This document shows positions 1-13,300 of a stretch of 64,000 nucleotides of DNA, piece after piece. Numbering within the stretch: position 1 is the first letter of the stretch; every line of letters starts with the position of its first letter. The DNA is taken from positions 2,294,001-2,358,000 of the forward strand of contig JAUCBN010000042.1 of assembly GCA_035048815.1 (NCBI GenBank), in the 5' to 3' direction. The translations under genes were made by a program, and so were the position numbers. The DNA is from Abelmoschus esculentus (Eukaryota; Streptophyta; Magnoliopsida; Malvales; Malvaceae). The notes beneath the pieces are model-generated. The model had not been told where the DNA came from, did not search any database, and saw only the letters and a list, made by a program, of their open reading frames with translations.

Positions 1-3000
1 TATCACTTTGGCCGCCCACATTTTTTAAGAAATTAATTTGATAAAAATGGAGTTATGAAAGCTTTACTACTACTTTTCTTTTTTTAACTTTGTCTTGGAT
101 TAACAAAACGTGTTAGAAGATTACACTTCCTGACTCAGCAGTTAGTTCTGATGCATTACAGAATTATTATATAATAAAGATGATTTAAATTTGATTATAA
201 TATAATTTTACTCATAATTAAGTGATCTAAATACGATTGTTTTTAATATTAAACAACAATAAATTTGGGTCAACAATGCATAAAGACAAGTTTATACAAA
301 ACTTGAAAGTCATTTTGAATGTATAATGTCGAAAAATTGTTTATAATATTTAATTATATTATTATTTTAGTATATATATATTTTGAAGTATTTTAATACA
401 TAATATTTGATTTTAAATTAAAATAATTTATCTGCATATGAAAATTATTAATCAATTAATAGTAAATAACTTGAAATGATGTGATAGATTTATATGATGT
501 ACATGTTAACATGCCAGTGTCATTAGGGATAGAGTTAAGATTAAACAATCCGAAAGGTCAAAATATTATACTTATAAGTACAAAGATATATTGATGATTA
601 ACAAAAAAATTTCAAAACAATATCTAATTTATCTAACAATTAAACTTATAAAAACTTAAATTGATATTAAATTTAAAAAGTAAATAATAAAATATCATTC
701 TCCTTAGTTCAATCTCCGCTTGATTATATACTAATAAATTTTTATATTTTTTAATTTAAATATTATTTTTATATGAATTAAATTAACACACTTCATGTTT
801 AGATTTGTTTAAGGGTGGGCTCTCCACCAAAATATGAGTGGGTTTGAGAAAAATTATTAAGCTTAAAGAATGAGTTTGGATTGAAAAATTGGCTCGTCGA
901 AAATATGGGTAAGGTTCGGATGCAAACTTTCAACGCTCAAGTCCAATCAACTTTCTAAGTTTATAAATAAGTGTTAAAATTATATATTTTATTTTAAATA
1001 AATATTTAAAATATTTTTGATAAAATATATAGTTGCTCAAATAACTCCAAAATTTCTTAAAATTTTTATATTTTTAAAAATTTATAAAATAATCTTAAAA
1101 TCTTAAAATATGTAAATTCAGTCATTGTTGTCGTTGTTTATTATGTTATCAACGACGGAATAAAACCTTCTTCTTTTATTACGAGATTCAAATATCGTTT
1201 GTCAATCGATTAGTCACTTATTTACCGTCGATCATTTTTTTTTGTAAGTTTAACTTTATTTCAACGATAGTTATATTGTTCGTCGACTGTCAAGAACGAA
1301 AAAATGAGAAAATAATTGTGGGATCTAGTGAAACAAGTAGTGGTGCATCGTTGGCTATTGATGATGGCGATGATTGAAATCGATATTTATAATTAAAATT
1401 CAGAGATTTGGGAAGTAATTGAAGATTTTTTAAAATTTTAGAATATTTTTAAAAAAAAAAATATGTCATATGTTATGTTTTATTGGATAAAAATATATTT
1501 TTAAAGATTGTTAGCGACAAGATATTTAAACAAAAATTTTAAAAATATTAAATACCTATTCGATCAAACATACTTTAAATATTTATATGAAACCAAAGAT
1601 ATAATTTAATTTCTTATTTACCTCCTTTATAATAATATATAAAATTATAATATAATATAAACTTAAAAAACAAGTATGGTCAAGTCCAGACTTTGAATGT
1701 TGATGTCTAAACAGATGTACTATTCTTGTCAAAGTCTATTTTTTATTCCTATTATTTGTTTGAATCCATGAACAGGTAGAGTAAGCTGTAAGCACATACA
1801 TAGAATCTTAAATAGTAAGTTTATGAACCGTCTGGTTCGGTTGGTTCCAATGAGGATAAAAAGATTAGAAGTTCAATACAATATTCTATTGGTGGACCCA
1901 TGCTCAGGCCCAATTTCAAGCACAAGTAGGCTACATTGTTCTTTCATACAAACCAGACCAAACCTACCAAACCTTAATCTAAACTCAAATGGGTCGGATT
2001 TTCTGAATATATAAGATCTCAAAATCAAAACTTGATCAAGGGATATTAATCAGTTTACTACCGGAATCAATCTCGTTAATAATTCGGGTTTATTATTCTA
2101 ATATCTAGCCATTAGCATATATAAAGGAATTAAATATCCCCAGTTTGAGCTTTGAAGGCAAGGATATGAATCCAACAACCTAACCTTCCATTTCTAACCA
2201 TACTCTAGAGACTAGCCTTAATGCTTTTCTAAACTAAAAACACAGTTTTAATCCTAAAAGTCACTTCAAAACACTCGTACCAACATATCAATACTTCGGG
2301 TTCAACTACCAACTAAGTATCCAAAATTTGTATGCATCTGGGAAAGAAAAACTAATTTTTAGGCCACGGGTCTGCCGACAACATCAATTGGCCAATGATT
2401 TTGATACGTTTATGTGAATTGTTAAATGAATCGGATTATATAAATTAAATTTGAATCGAATTTTATTCAAATCAAATTTAAATTAAATTGTTATCGTTAA
2501 TGTTGAACTGGATTTAAAAGCTATGTCAACAAATTTTAATGTCCTTAAGATATACTATATTTTGACTCTCTAATATTTTTATTTTAGTATAATTCAGTCT
2601 ATAATTTTATATATTTATTTTTTTACGTTTTTAATTTATATAATTTAATTATATATTTATTCATTTTTATCCTTTTTTTATTGATTATATTTAAATACCT
2701 ATATTTATTATTTATGTTATTAATTTACTTTTATTTTAATTCAATATATCATGATTTTATTCCCTAACTTTTTAATTTTTTTATAATTTATTAATAATTA
2801 TATTTATTTCTTTTTTGTGTCCCTATAAGCCATGTCAGTGCCGACCACTTGTCTTGATCCGGTGCGATTATGTCAATACTCGGAATGGAAAGCTCGAATT
2901 CAGTCGCCCTGCCATTTGGGAGGCTTAAAAGTTGAAAACTCGGTCGCTCCTATTTTGTGAGGCTTAAAACGGTTAACGATTTTCTTAGCAACTGCTCTAA

Positions 3001-5560
3001 ACATATTATCTATTAATACAAGGATTTATTACATTTGTCAAAAATAAAACGATAGTATCTAATTCTTTAAACAATTAATTTAATTTAAATATTATAAAAA
3101 TTTATTATGGTAATAATTTTAAATTTAATTTATATGTTATATTTTAATTTAAATTATTATCTTAATAATCAATATGTTTCCTTTTAAAATATTAATAGAA
3201 CCTAGAGTGATAAGTGATGACATAATTATCAGAAGAATCCAAATCGAAATTGTCCAATTAAACAGAGAAAATTATCCGGAAATTAAAAGAACGATAAGAT
3301 CGACAAAAGGATAAGAACAGGTGTCAGCATCAACAAAATTTGAGGGAAAGAATGGAATATTTAGTTATAATTTCTTTTTACAAGGAATATTATCCGCGTT
3401 AAATATTAAAAAATATATATTATTTTTAATTAATGAATCTTTATTAATATTTTAAAAATTTATAATAAAAAAAATATAATAAATAATTTAATTAGTTAAA
3501 ACCATAACAAGTAGATTAAATTAAGTCTATAATATAATCTCCCGGGCCAGGAAAGCGGAGTTAATTCTTTTGTTCATGTTTTTTTTTAATAAAAACAAGT
3601 TCATGCTTTTTTCGGTGAGCGCGTTTGTTTTTAATTTATTATACATCCATATTATAAAAGGCGGGCCCCCTTTTTAAAATTTTCCGGTGGCCCGAACGCT
3701 TTGAGCCGTTGATTTCAGATCAGACGTCTGAAATTCAAACCTAAAGAAAAATCTTTTGAATTGGAAACAGAGTGATCCTGATCAATTATGATTAACTCTA
3801 ATAATTCTGTCAGTCCATCCTAAAAAACAAAATTCCAATCTTGCCCATTAAAATATGATTTTAAGGATCCTAAATTATTTTGCAATAAATTTAGATCATG
3901 GGAAATACCCCCACCCAAGTAGATTGCTATACAGCATTGCCATTCCGGAAAATGAGAAGTCAAAACAAATCTCAATCACCACTTAATACTCTCTTCAATC
4001 TAACAATCAGAGAGTATGAAAAATATTAATTAATCTATATATTATGGATATAAAATTTTATATTATAAATATAAATTTTTAATTTAATTTTATTAGATAT
4101 ATAAATTATTTAAAGTTTTTAATTTAAAAAATAGAATATTTAAGTTAATTTTTTAATTTATGTTTAAATTTACAGTACATGAATAGAATATCACTTACAA
4201 ATAATTATTTAATAAAAAAAATATTATCAAAAGAACATTTTCCATGTATAATATTTTTTTACGTAAAAATTAATTTATATTTTAAAATATTATAAAAATT
4301 ATTTATATTTAAAAAATTAATTTTAAATTAGGTTATTATCAAAATTTTCCCTCTTTTCCGCGTATGTGCAGGTTGAATAATATTTAATTGTTTTATTTGA
4401 CATTTAATAATAGTTAGATATTTCAATAAAGGAAGTGTAAAGCTTATACTTATTTGCTTCACGGTTCACAAGCAAGGAATACAGGAACCACTGAAATTAA
4501 TAACTTAAAAGACTTATCTTTCTTAATGGAAACATATCGTACGTTTCATAATCTATGCAAGAAAATATAATAGCTTTTCTAACAATATGTAATACAGTTT
4601 TTAAGTTTAAAAACCGACAGTTTTATCCTTAAATTTTACACAATTTTTATCAACCGAATATTAATTCACTTGGCAGTAGCCTTAATATAGTAATTTGAAG
4701 ACGGTAAATTTCCAACATGCAGGAGAGTTGAAGTTACAGCAAATGAAGATAAAAAGAGCGTCGTAATTTTGTTAGATTAAAAGAAGATTTATTATATTAT
4801 ATATTTGATAAAAATTAATTTTTTTATAAATATTTTAATTTTAAAGTTTAGGGGTAATCAAAGGTATGAGATTTAAAGTTTTATGTATAAAGATTTAGAA
4901 TTTAAAGATAATAGTTAGTATTTAAGTTTAAATATTAGATTTTAGGACGGAGTCATGTTTAAGGTGAGAGGGACAAAATATCTCTTAATTTTTTTGTTAT
5001 AATTACCTCTAAAGTCCTTCTTAGTTTAAATAATAAAATAAAGTTTTGTCTCAATCAAATTTTAAATTTAAAGGCATAATAAACCTTTATCTCTTTCCAT
5101 GTTTGATCCTAATTCTGTACCTGATTAAATTTTAGTTTTTATGATAATATGACGGAGAATTAAATTTTAATATATAAACCCTAAATTATGATATTAAATA
5201 TAAATTTTAATAACTATTTTTAAATTCATAATACGTAGATATAAACTCTTAAATCATATACTTTAAACTAAATTTTTAAATTTAAAAAATTAATATTTAT
5301 AATTTTTTTAATTTTTATCGTAAATATATTAAATAATTACTCAAAAACTTGCATGCATATAATATTTGTTTGACCATTGAGTTCTCTGCATGCCACTATA
5401 AATGACAGCAAGTCAAAGGCTTACAGTTTACGGGTTTCTTAACTGGCTTAAGCCTTAAAGCCGCGTCTTTCGTTGAAATTGTATAATAAAGTGAAATGCA
5501 AGCTTATCGAAAAAATAGATAAACCCAGGGGGTATTTATGGAAACTTATCAACTGTTTCT
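1..5560. other. Gene-poor AT-rich intergenic DNA
   Basis: No reading frame here looks like a real gene. The stretch is AT-rich with many short A/T runs. Slightly GC-richer islands occur near 2825-2970 (an imperfect tandem repeat), 3540-3560 and 3655-3715. The segment near 810-960 resembles the G-rich ends of small hAT-like elements, but I could not find paired ends or a target duplication. Confidence 0.6.
2899..2969. repeat. Imperfect tandem duplication, about 30 bp units at 40 bp period
   Basis: Two related units, 2899-2930 and 2939-2969, share the core cRGTCGCyC and both end in GAGGCTTAAAA (or GGAGGCTTAAAA). The surroundings are unlike the flanking AT-rich DNA, so this may be a fragment of a decayed transposon. 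Confidence 0.5.
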
Positions 5561-5696
5561 TATATTTAAAGTCCAGTTTCTAGAGGAAAACATTTTAAAA
5601 AGGAAAACAGAGGATATAGCAAAATACGAACATCAACGATCAGAAAAGTAAGTTTTCGAGAAGAAGAAAAACAGAGGAGAAAAAAATCAAGAACAA

Positions 5697-7683
5697 ATGG
5701 GAGATGTGATCTTGTTTATTGATGATTCATCATCGAATCCTTCTATTTCGATATGTAGAATTTGCCATGAAGAAGAGCTTGAAAGCTTTAAGAGCATGGA
5801 AGTTCCCTGTGCTTGTTCTGGCTCCGTTAGGGTAAGATTTCCTTTTATTTTCTCTCTTTTAAGTAATTATTTCCAGATTATGATCATTAGGTTTCCTGTT
5901 TTGATTACTTGATTGATTGATTGGTCGTTTCGATATTATCAGTTTGCGCATAGAGATTGCATACAGAGATGGTGCAACGAGAAGGGAAACACAAATTGCG
6001 AAATCTGTCTTCAGGTTTGAATTTGACGATCATAGCAAATTTTGATGATTTTCGATATTTTTCGTTCTTTTTAATTATTAATTTGACGTCAATCTGGATT
6101 TCAAACTCTGTTTTTCTCATCGCTTTTAATTTTCTCCTGTTTTTTCTTTTTCTATTTAGTTTGGAGAATCCAGACCTGTCCCTTTCGTTCAAACTTTCTT
6201 TTATTCCAAGTTTCCCTCTCTTCTTCCATGTGATTCAAGCTAAACAAAGTATAATTTTAATTATTTCCGATTCTGGCTGCTTATTTTCATTTAAATATCA
6301 ATTTGTCATATTCCTGGGATTGTCTGCTAAGATTTTTTTTTTTTTTTTACAGAATTATTGCTATGATTTTTTTAATCCGAATCTTTTAAAAATAAAACGT
6401 TCCCAGAGTTTTATTTAATCTTTATTCAACCATTGGAAATAAGCAAAGTAACAGTTCTAAGCATATAATAATTTTATCCTGCAGAACTATGAACCAGGAT
6501 ATACGGTAACAGTTCCTTCAAAGAAGTCTCAGCTGATTGAAGCAGCTGTAACCATCAGGTATAACTTCAATTCTGTTTTCTATTCATAATTTGTTGGTAA
6601 TGACGCATGACTTGCCAGCTGCTGCTGTTGATTTTGTTTTAAAAAAAGTTAGTTCACTTTACTCCACCTTTCATGTAAAAAGCTAGGCATATGCTTTTCT
6701 CTAATTATTGTGCTTTTCTTGGGGTCTCAGAGATAGCCTGCAAATTCCGAGATCAGAGGAGGAAGAAGAAAGGTTAGTGGCGTTGGCAGAAGAAATGAAT
6801 GTCGAAAACGAATTATCCGAATGTACTTCGGCCGCTGACAGAGGCGTCTCTTGCTGCCGATCACTGGCCCTTACCGTAAGTGTTTTCATTTCTCTGCTAC
6901 ATAAGGAAATGGTTATGTAAGGTAGACCAAGAAAAAAAGTACATAATTCAACTTAGGCCTTGTTTTTAGTTGCGTTTAGACGCTAAACTAATTTTTATAT
7001 TTAAAAAAATTAACTAAAAAAATGTATTTTTCGATTTTGCAAAACCTTAATTTACCTACGATAAAAAAAATGAAGCTTACAGAGCCATTAATATATAATT
7101 TAGTGATCTCGACGGTTAGAACAGTGTGCCAATGAGCTTAAGAAGCTGCATTCTTAAGGGAAACTATGAAAAACCATAGATATCTATCCACTGTAACAGT
7201 TGGTACTAGATTCTTACTGTTAATTATTACTATTAGGTTAAATGTTTTTTGTTGTTGCAGTTCACTGTTGTGTTGCTGGTGAAGCATATCTTTGCCGTTC
7301 TTAATGGCGAAACCGATCATTATCCGTTCGCACTTCTCACGGTATACGTCGGATTTCGTTTTCTTCATTTTTGTACTGCACATTTTTTTTTTCTATCTAA
7401 CAATCCTAAGAATGTTTTTACAGATACTGTTTTTAAGAGCTATTGGCATTATAATCCCGATGTACGTATTGATTCGAACAATTACAGTTATTCGAAACAT
7501 CATAAGGCGACAACATCATGTAAGTTTCTCATACCATTGCCAACAACCTCGTTGGTTACAAAATATCTTTAGCTTCACCTAAATACAACAAATTGTTACC
7601 TATTTCCACAGGAACGTGATCAAGATATCTCGAATTCCGATGAAGAAGATGACGACGAGCAGCGGCAACGTCGTAACGCTTAA
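5697..7683 (+). CDS. RING-CH (RINGv/MARCH-type) membrane E3 ubiquitin ligase
   Basis: Likely a membrane-anchored E3 ubiquitin ligase of the plant RING-CH family (PIT1-like relatives). Coding exons: 5697-5831, 5943-6014, 6485-6558, 6731-6875, 7261-7341, 7424-7519 and 7612-7683; these total 675 nt and encode 224 aa, with every junction GT-AG and in phase. The RING-CH finger has the C4HC3 order C20-x2-C23, C38-x-C40, H48-x2-C51, C64-x2-C67, with W55 between. An EEEEE stretch follows the finger. Two hydrophobic helices lie at about residues 143-157 and 170-192, and an acidic SDEEDDDEQ tail closes the protein. The start is the first ATG after a purine-rich leader. Family membership is sure; substrate and membrane are unknown. 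Intron 4 (6876-7260) carries a piece of MITE-like sequence. Confidence 0.93.
6955..7110. repeat. MITE-like remnant inside intron 4 of the RING-CH gene
   Basis: The segment begins GGCCTTGTTTTTAGTTGCGTTTAG and includes GCAAAACCTTAATTTA. The same two words recur, in reverse complement, in the repeat near 48815-49045, suggesting two decayed copies of one family. Exact ends are not clear. Confidence 0.4.
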
Positions 7684-7759
7684 TGTTCATATATGTTTTC
7701 CGATGACTACTTTCCCAGTTGTAATCTGAGTCCAAATTACCCTAATTCTTTTAGAATGA

Positions 7760-8780
7760 AATATGAATACAACAAATTTGAAATAAACATAGTACATTGA
7801 TTTTGTGTAAAGTTTGGTGGGGCGTTGTTGATGATGTGCCTAAGAATTTATTACAATTTCAGTTGATCAAACCCACTTATTCTATTCGGTCAAATTCCAC
7901 CATTGACGGTAAGTGCAACCATAGACGTACGTCGGTAATACTAATTATTACTTTCAATAGACCAAAACTTACCAGTAAAGGGGTAGGGTTCAGGGAAAAT
8001 ATAAAATTAAAAAAAATTAAAATTCTAAGAGAAAGTATTTTTTAATGAAAAATAGGCACTCAATTTAGGTATGAGAATAAATAATATACGTTTTCGATGA
8101 ACTTCGACTTATTCGAGACGGGTTTTTTAGTACTAAAATCAAGTCTCAAAGGAGGACAAAACGGATGAATATTTTAAATTTTTTAGTCAAATTTAGGATT
8201 TAAAAATATTTGATTTAACTTAATATATTTTATTTATTTTATTTTATTTTTTTTGGATTTAGGTAGTTTTTGTTGAGTTTTTTTTATTAAAATAACAAAA
8301 ATGAGTCATTAATTTATATTTTTGTTATATCGAGTTAAATCGAGATAAAATATATTAAAAATCGAGTTCGGACAGGTCAAGTCAAAGTCTATTTTATAGG
8401 CGTATGTCTCTCTATGTATATTCCGAACAACGAAATGGCTTGTATGGAAAAAGAACGATTCAACACGAAACAAGTTAAACTGGTAAAGAATCATTGCAGC
8501 AGGAAGCTATGATGAATATAATCACGAAGCATGAGCACAGCAAATTTTCACTGAAGGGTTAATTGCACTAAACGTCACTCAACTATTGCTTAGATTCTAA
8601 ATTGGTCCATAAAGTTTAAAACATTTGAGTCAGATAGTAAACATGTGTAAAACAGTAAATGCTATAAAACCAGGCGCAGATTAAGAACCACGTCCAGCTA
8701 AAAACAACCATGCACAATAATGTTCATCATTTCCAAATCTATTCCACAAATCTTCAATAACACAGGAGAGTGTAGACTTC
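7760..8780. other. Intergenic region between convergent genes
   Basis: No supported gene. It contains repeat-like sequence near 8090-8400 and the phrase GGGTTAATTGCAC at 8557-8570, a common end of plant non-coding repeats. The right part is the presumed 3' untranslated region of the minus-strand gene that starts at 9091. Confidence 0.5.
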
Positions 8781-8815
8781 ATACATTGTTTTCTTTTTAT
8801 TTGTTTCCCTAAGTA

Positions 8816-9091
8816 CTAAGTTATCTTAGGTTTTTTGGGTTTGGCTTTGGACTTCTTGGCCACTTCATCTTCATCTTCTTCTTCCTCCTCGTCGTCCGAA
8901 GAGCCTTCGAGCAATTCATCAGGGACATCATTGGGAACGTTGTGTTTGGTAATAAATTCCTTAAGTATGCTCATACTTTCTTCTTTCATAAAAGACAGCT
9001 GCTCAGAGACAGCACCAACCGCTTTGGAATTCACCGTGTACAATTCAGAACCAAGTTTGAGTGTGGCTTTAACCTTGGGTTCAACCTCCAT
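8816..9091 (-). CDS. Small acidic plant-conserved-looking protein, unknown function
   Basis: A 91-aa single-exon coding region starting at ATG 9089-9091; the frame opens slightly earlier, but only with a TTG. The first two thirds are mixed alpha-helical in character (MEVEPKVKATLKLGSEL onwards). This is followed by an acidic serine-aspartate-glutamate tract at about residues 63-76 and a basic lysine-proline tail (KKSKAKPKKPK) that could act as a nuclear signal. The leader appears to be split: a consensus donor (CACAG|GTAATA) at 9393/9394 on the minus strand is followed by a candidate acceptor near 9165. The upstream exon carries a telo-box. I do not recognise the family with certainty; chaperone-like or chromatin-associated roles are only guesses. 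Confidence 0.75.
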   Translation of the reverse strand: MEVEPKVKATLKLGSELYTVNSKAVGAVSEQLSFMKEESMSILKEFITKHNVPNDVPDELLEGSSDDEEEEEDEDEVAKKSKAKPKKPKIT

Positions 9092-9493
9092 CGTCACAAT
9101 CTCTACATTTTTTTAGGAAATCCAACCAAAACAGATATTAAGTTTTTAATCTAGGACACAAGAACCCTGTTTTTTCTGTTTATTTGTGTACTTAAACCTA
9201 TAAATCGTTGCTTTGGGTACTCCCGAAGCGCCATAACTACTAGAACAGATATAAGTTTGAAGGATTCTTCCCTTGTTTTCTACACTTAAATGTTAGAACC
9301 GGTGTTCTACCTCCTACCAAACAGGGTAAAAGAAATTGCCATGAATGCGTAAAGAAGAAAGGGGTGGGGGTAGAGGAGAAAGAGAACGTATTACCTGTGA
9401 GATTCAAAGGAACTTTGAAGCTTTGGCTTTGTCTGTTTCTGAGTTTCTCCACTGTTCAAGGACGAAATGTGTTTCTCAAGAGTTGGATCTAGA

Positions 9494-9503
9494 TTTAGGG
9501 TTT
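9494..9503 (-). promoter_or_regulatory. Telo-box (AAACCCTAAA) in leader of the small acidic protein gene
   Basis: On the minus strand the sequence reads AAAACCCTAAATC about 400 bp upstream of the ATG and within the probable first non-coding exon. Telo-boxes are typical of leaders and promoters of plant housekeeping and translation-related genes. Confidence 0.5.
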
Positions 9504-9559
9504 TCGATTTTGTTGAAACGACGCCACTTTGACTTTTTTAGCGTGAAATGGAGATAAAA

Positions 9560-10250
9560 TTCGAGCCAAACTTACATTTCAGGTTTGTCTGCCAACTGGA
9601 TTAAATTTCTTCGAAAAAATGAAAAGAAATTATTTAACATCTGAATTATTTTTTAATTTAATCTTTAAATTTTTAATCGTAATATATGTAAATTTAGTAT
9701 TTTTTAAAAATAATTATTATCATGTACATTTATATTTTACTTATTTTAAGAACTTTCTTTATAACAAAAAAAGAGTTGAGACATCGTACATCTTAAAAAA
9801 TTAAATAATCAAATTGAACTAAAAAACTCTCTAGACATCAAAGCAAAATATTAAGATCTAACTTAATAAACCAAATTAGAATCTAATCCCTTCTTTTATC
9901 AAGATTTTATAAATTTAAATAAAAGCATAATTTTGAATATGATAATATAATTATCCGAGACAAAATTCATTTCTTCTTATTTTTAATTCAACCACTATGA
10001 GAGCCGAGGCGCCTCATCTTAGAAGATGAAACAGATGCACTCAAGTGTTATTTTAGGGTGTTGAAACAGATGCACGTTTTTAGGCTTCGTCTTAGCAGGC
10101 TGCTAATAAAAATAATCACTTTCCAATCTTCCACTGACATTCAAGTAACGACGACGACTGCCTGCCTAACTCAGTCACAACTGTAAGTTAAATTCAACCA
10201 AGTCTGTCTAGAAATGGACTATACGCTTGCACATGGATGCTATGCACTAT
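9560..10250. other. Intergenic AT-rich spacer
   Basis: No coding signal. The right end (about 10100-10300) is probably the 3' untranslated region of the minus-strand MCM7 gene. Confidence 0.5.
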
Positions 10251-10302
10251 GCAGCACCTTACTCGTATGTCTCAGGTTGCAGCCAAAGGGTTTATAGCAA
10301 CT

Positions 10303-13300
10303 TCAGGCATCTATAAATCGAATATCGAAGGTGTGGGGATGTATCTGCCACACGTTCAACGCAGCATATTCCTCTAAACATTCTTTCAACTGAGCTTCAC
10401 TATATCCCTGTTGAAGACAAACAATAATCAACAAGCCAACAATAACGAGTTCAACTCTCTTGTAGTTGTATAGACAACTAACCTTTCTGGAAATCCAATT
10501 CAATGCATGGGCATATCTCACGTCCATTTTGTTAGCCCTGGCTGCTTCATCTCGTAAGATTGAATAGATATCAGATATGGCATCCAGACCAGACTTATGA
10601 CGATCATCAGAATACAAGGAGAACTTGGACATTTGCATCAGCCTAAGAGCCTCATCCACGTCACTCTGGGCCACAGTTGCAGAGAAACGAAGCCTTGCCA
10701 GTGCCTGAGAAAAAATTATATCAACTTCATGTCAATTGCACTTCAAATGATAGGAAAAAATGCTCCACCTAGGGGAAGATATTTTTACAACACGAATTCT
10801 TATTGTCAATCTACATGACAAATTTCATATTAGCAAACGAGAATTTCATTGTAAACATTAAATCTGAGAGCACCGTGTTACACCCAGACATTTCAGATCC
10901 AGAGTTCCAGACATTCCACATCCTTCTCTTTGCCCAACGCCAAGAACACTGAACCTCCCAACCAGTTTAAGCAGACCAGTAGATAGTAAGATATTATCAG
11001 ATCAGAAAAAGAAGAAAAATGGCACTTACTGCTGATATTCGAAGAATGCTCAGTAGGGTCCTAACAGTAGTATATGAATGAGGTGCATTTGATTTAGCTT
11101 CTTCTTGCCGAATGCTGGAATAGGCTGTAGCAATGTACTCTTCCAGCTCCTTTGGAATGTAAGGGGATAATCTTCTTGCAGCGGAAATATATGCACTACA
11201 ACGGAAAACATAAAACAAGATAAATATATAGAGAAATCAAGGCCTCTAGATGAAAATTGTGACATAGAACAGGAACTTAAAAGAAAATCAACAAGTTTAA
11301 GCAGTAGATATATGTAGTAACCAACTGCGTGTAATACAAACAGGAAGAGGTATTAACACAGCACATGTATCATTAGCAACTAATGAAACAGATTAGCTTC
11401 TACAAATCCAGAAACAGAGAAAGAGAGACATGCAAACAATTTTCAAAGTTTTGTCTTTTATATGACTTATACATCCCAATTTCTAATGCTAAAAAAATAA
11501 CATACCTTGCCATAAACAACATGGAAAAGCAATTACTGTGCTTACCGAAGAACAGATGGCTCAAGTGGAGTGAACCCAAGAGCAGGTGATTCTTTATTCT
11601 GGTGCACATAAACAACATGCCTTGCCATCTCAAGATCACTATCCATATCTGCTCGATCTAAGATCAACCACAGAAGATCAAATCTTGACAGAAGGGCTGG
11701 AGGAAGGTTGATGTTTTCAGCTGGAGTTCTACGTAGGTCATATCTTCCCCTTCAAAACAAGTTATGGGATTAATAAATTTGATTTTGCTTCTAGATCAAA
11801 TACTCTCATAAAGCAAGACTGCTCTTCCTTTTCTCCTCCCACTCATTTTCATTTTGATTCGGGAAGGATAGTTTCAAAAATAATAATCATAATAGAAAAA
11901 CTTTGAAGGACCTAAAACATTTTTACCAGGCTGGATTAGCAGCAGCAAGAATTGCAGTTCTTGCATTCAGAGATGTAGTGATCCCTGCCTTTGCAATGCT
12001 GACAGTCTGCTGCTCCATAACTTCATGTATTGCTGTGCGATCAGATTCATCCATCTTGTCAAACTCATCAATAGCGCATATACCCATATCCGCCAACACC
12101 TGAAACAAAAACAAGGCATAATTTTTAACATGGGTGATACACAAGGTTGCACAATCTATGTGTTTCTTAATGCAAACAATTGTAGTTGCTACATTCTTCT
12201 ATGCCTTATCATACCAAAACATCTCTTTAAATACAATGAATTATAGTACAAAGAAAAGAACACATCTCACCAAGGCTCCCCCTTCCAAGACCATCTCATT
12301 TGTGACAGGATCTCTCTGCACAGCTGCAGTTAGACCAACCCCACTGCTTCCCCGGCCAGTGGTATAGACTGCCCTTGGTGCTACATTTATAATGTGCTTC
12401 AGAAGCTGACTTTTGGCAACACCAGGATCACCCATCAAACAAATATGTAAATCTCCTCTGATCTGCAATGTAACCAAGAAGTTTCAATGCTATCAGTCAG
12501 TCCAAAAGACAAATACAAAAGGAAGCAAATAGTAAACATAAATTAAAGAAGATACTTCAGTAGGAAAGAAAAGGGAGTGATGGAAACAAATGACATTAAC
12601 ATATTGCTCATGGGCATAACTTGATCTCTCCAAGTAACAAAAAATTGATTTGGCCAACTTTTGTAGTGAGTCGTATTACTAGTGAGAAATGATAAAAAAA
12701 TGTCTGCCAACAAATACAATAGAACATAAGATGGCATATTACCTTCATCCCATCCTTTAGCTTACGGTGTGGAGCACCCACGAGAAGAAGAAGCAAAGCT
12801 TTTTTGACATCTTCATGTCCATAAATTTCAGGTGCTAATGATCGTGCCAACTTGTTATATATATCACCATCCTCAGCTAATCGTGCAATTTGCTCTTCTT
12901 CGTCTCCCCTAAGTTCATACCTGAAGTTGAGCATAACTAAGTGAAACACAGGCATATGCATATTGCTCGATTAGTAAATTATTTCAGTGAAGAGAGATCC
13001 GAGACATCCATATTGGATTTCTTTGAAAGCTAACATACTGGCATTAGAAAGCATAAAGATGGACGTTAAATACATTATGCATATGTGAAGTGCCTTAGGG
13101 TGAGGTGATCAGGAAAGTGACTTACTCTTCATATTTTTTCTTGTAATGTGTGACAGACATGGCTTCCAAATATGTATCTGCAACTAATCCAGCACGCATT
13201 GCCCTAAATCCGGTGTATGGAATAGGAAGAAAGACACCTGATAATTCAACAACATCACCTGGAGCTACCTAAATTAGATGAACAGGGTAACACAAACACA

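Noticed and set aside
5957..6418. 153-codon plus-strand frame overlapping RING-CH exon 2 and its intron
   Set aside because: It is read in a different frame through an AT-rich intron (phenylalanine-rich translation) and is explained by the spliced RING-CH model.
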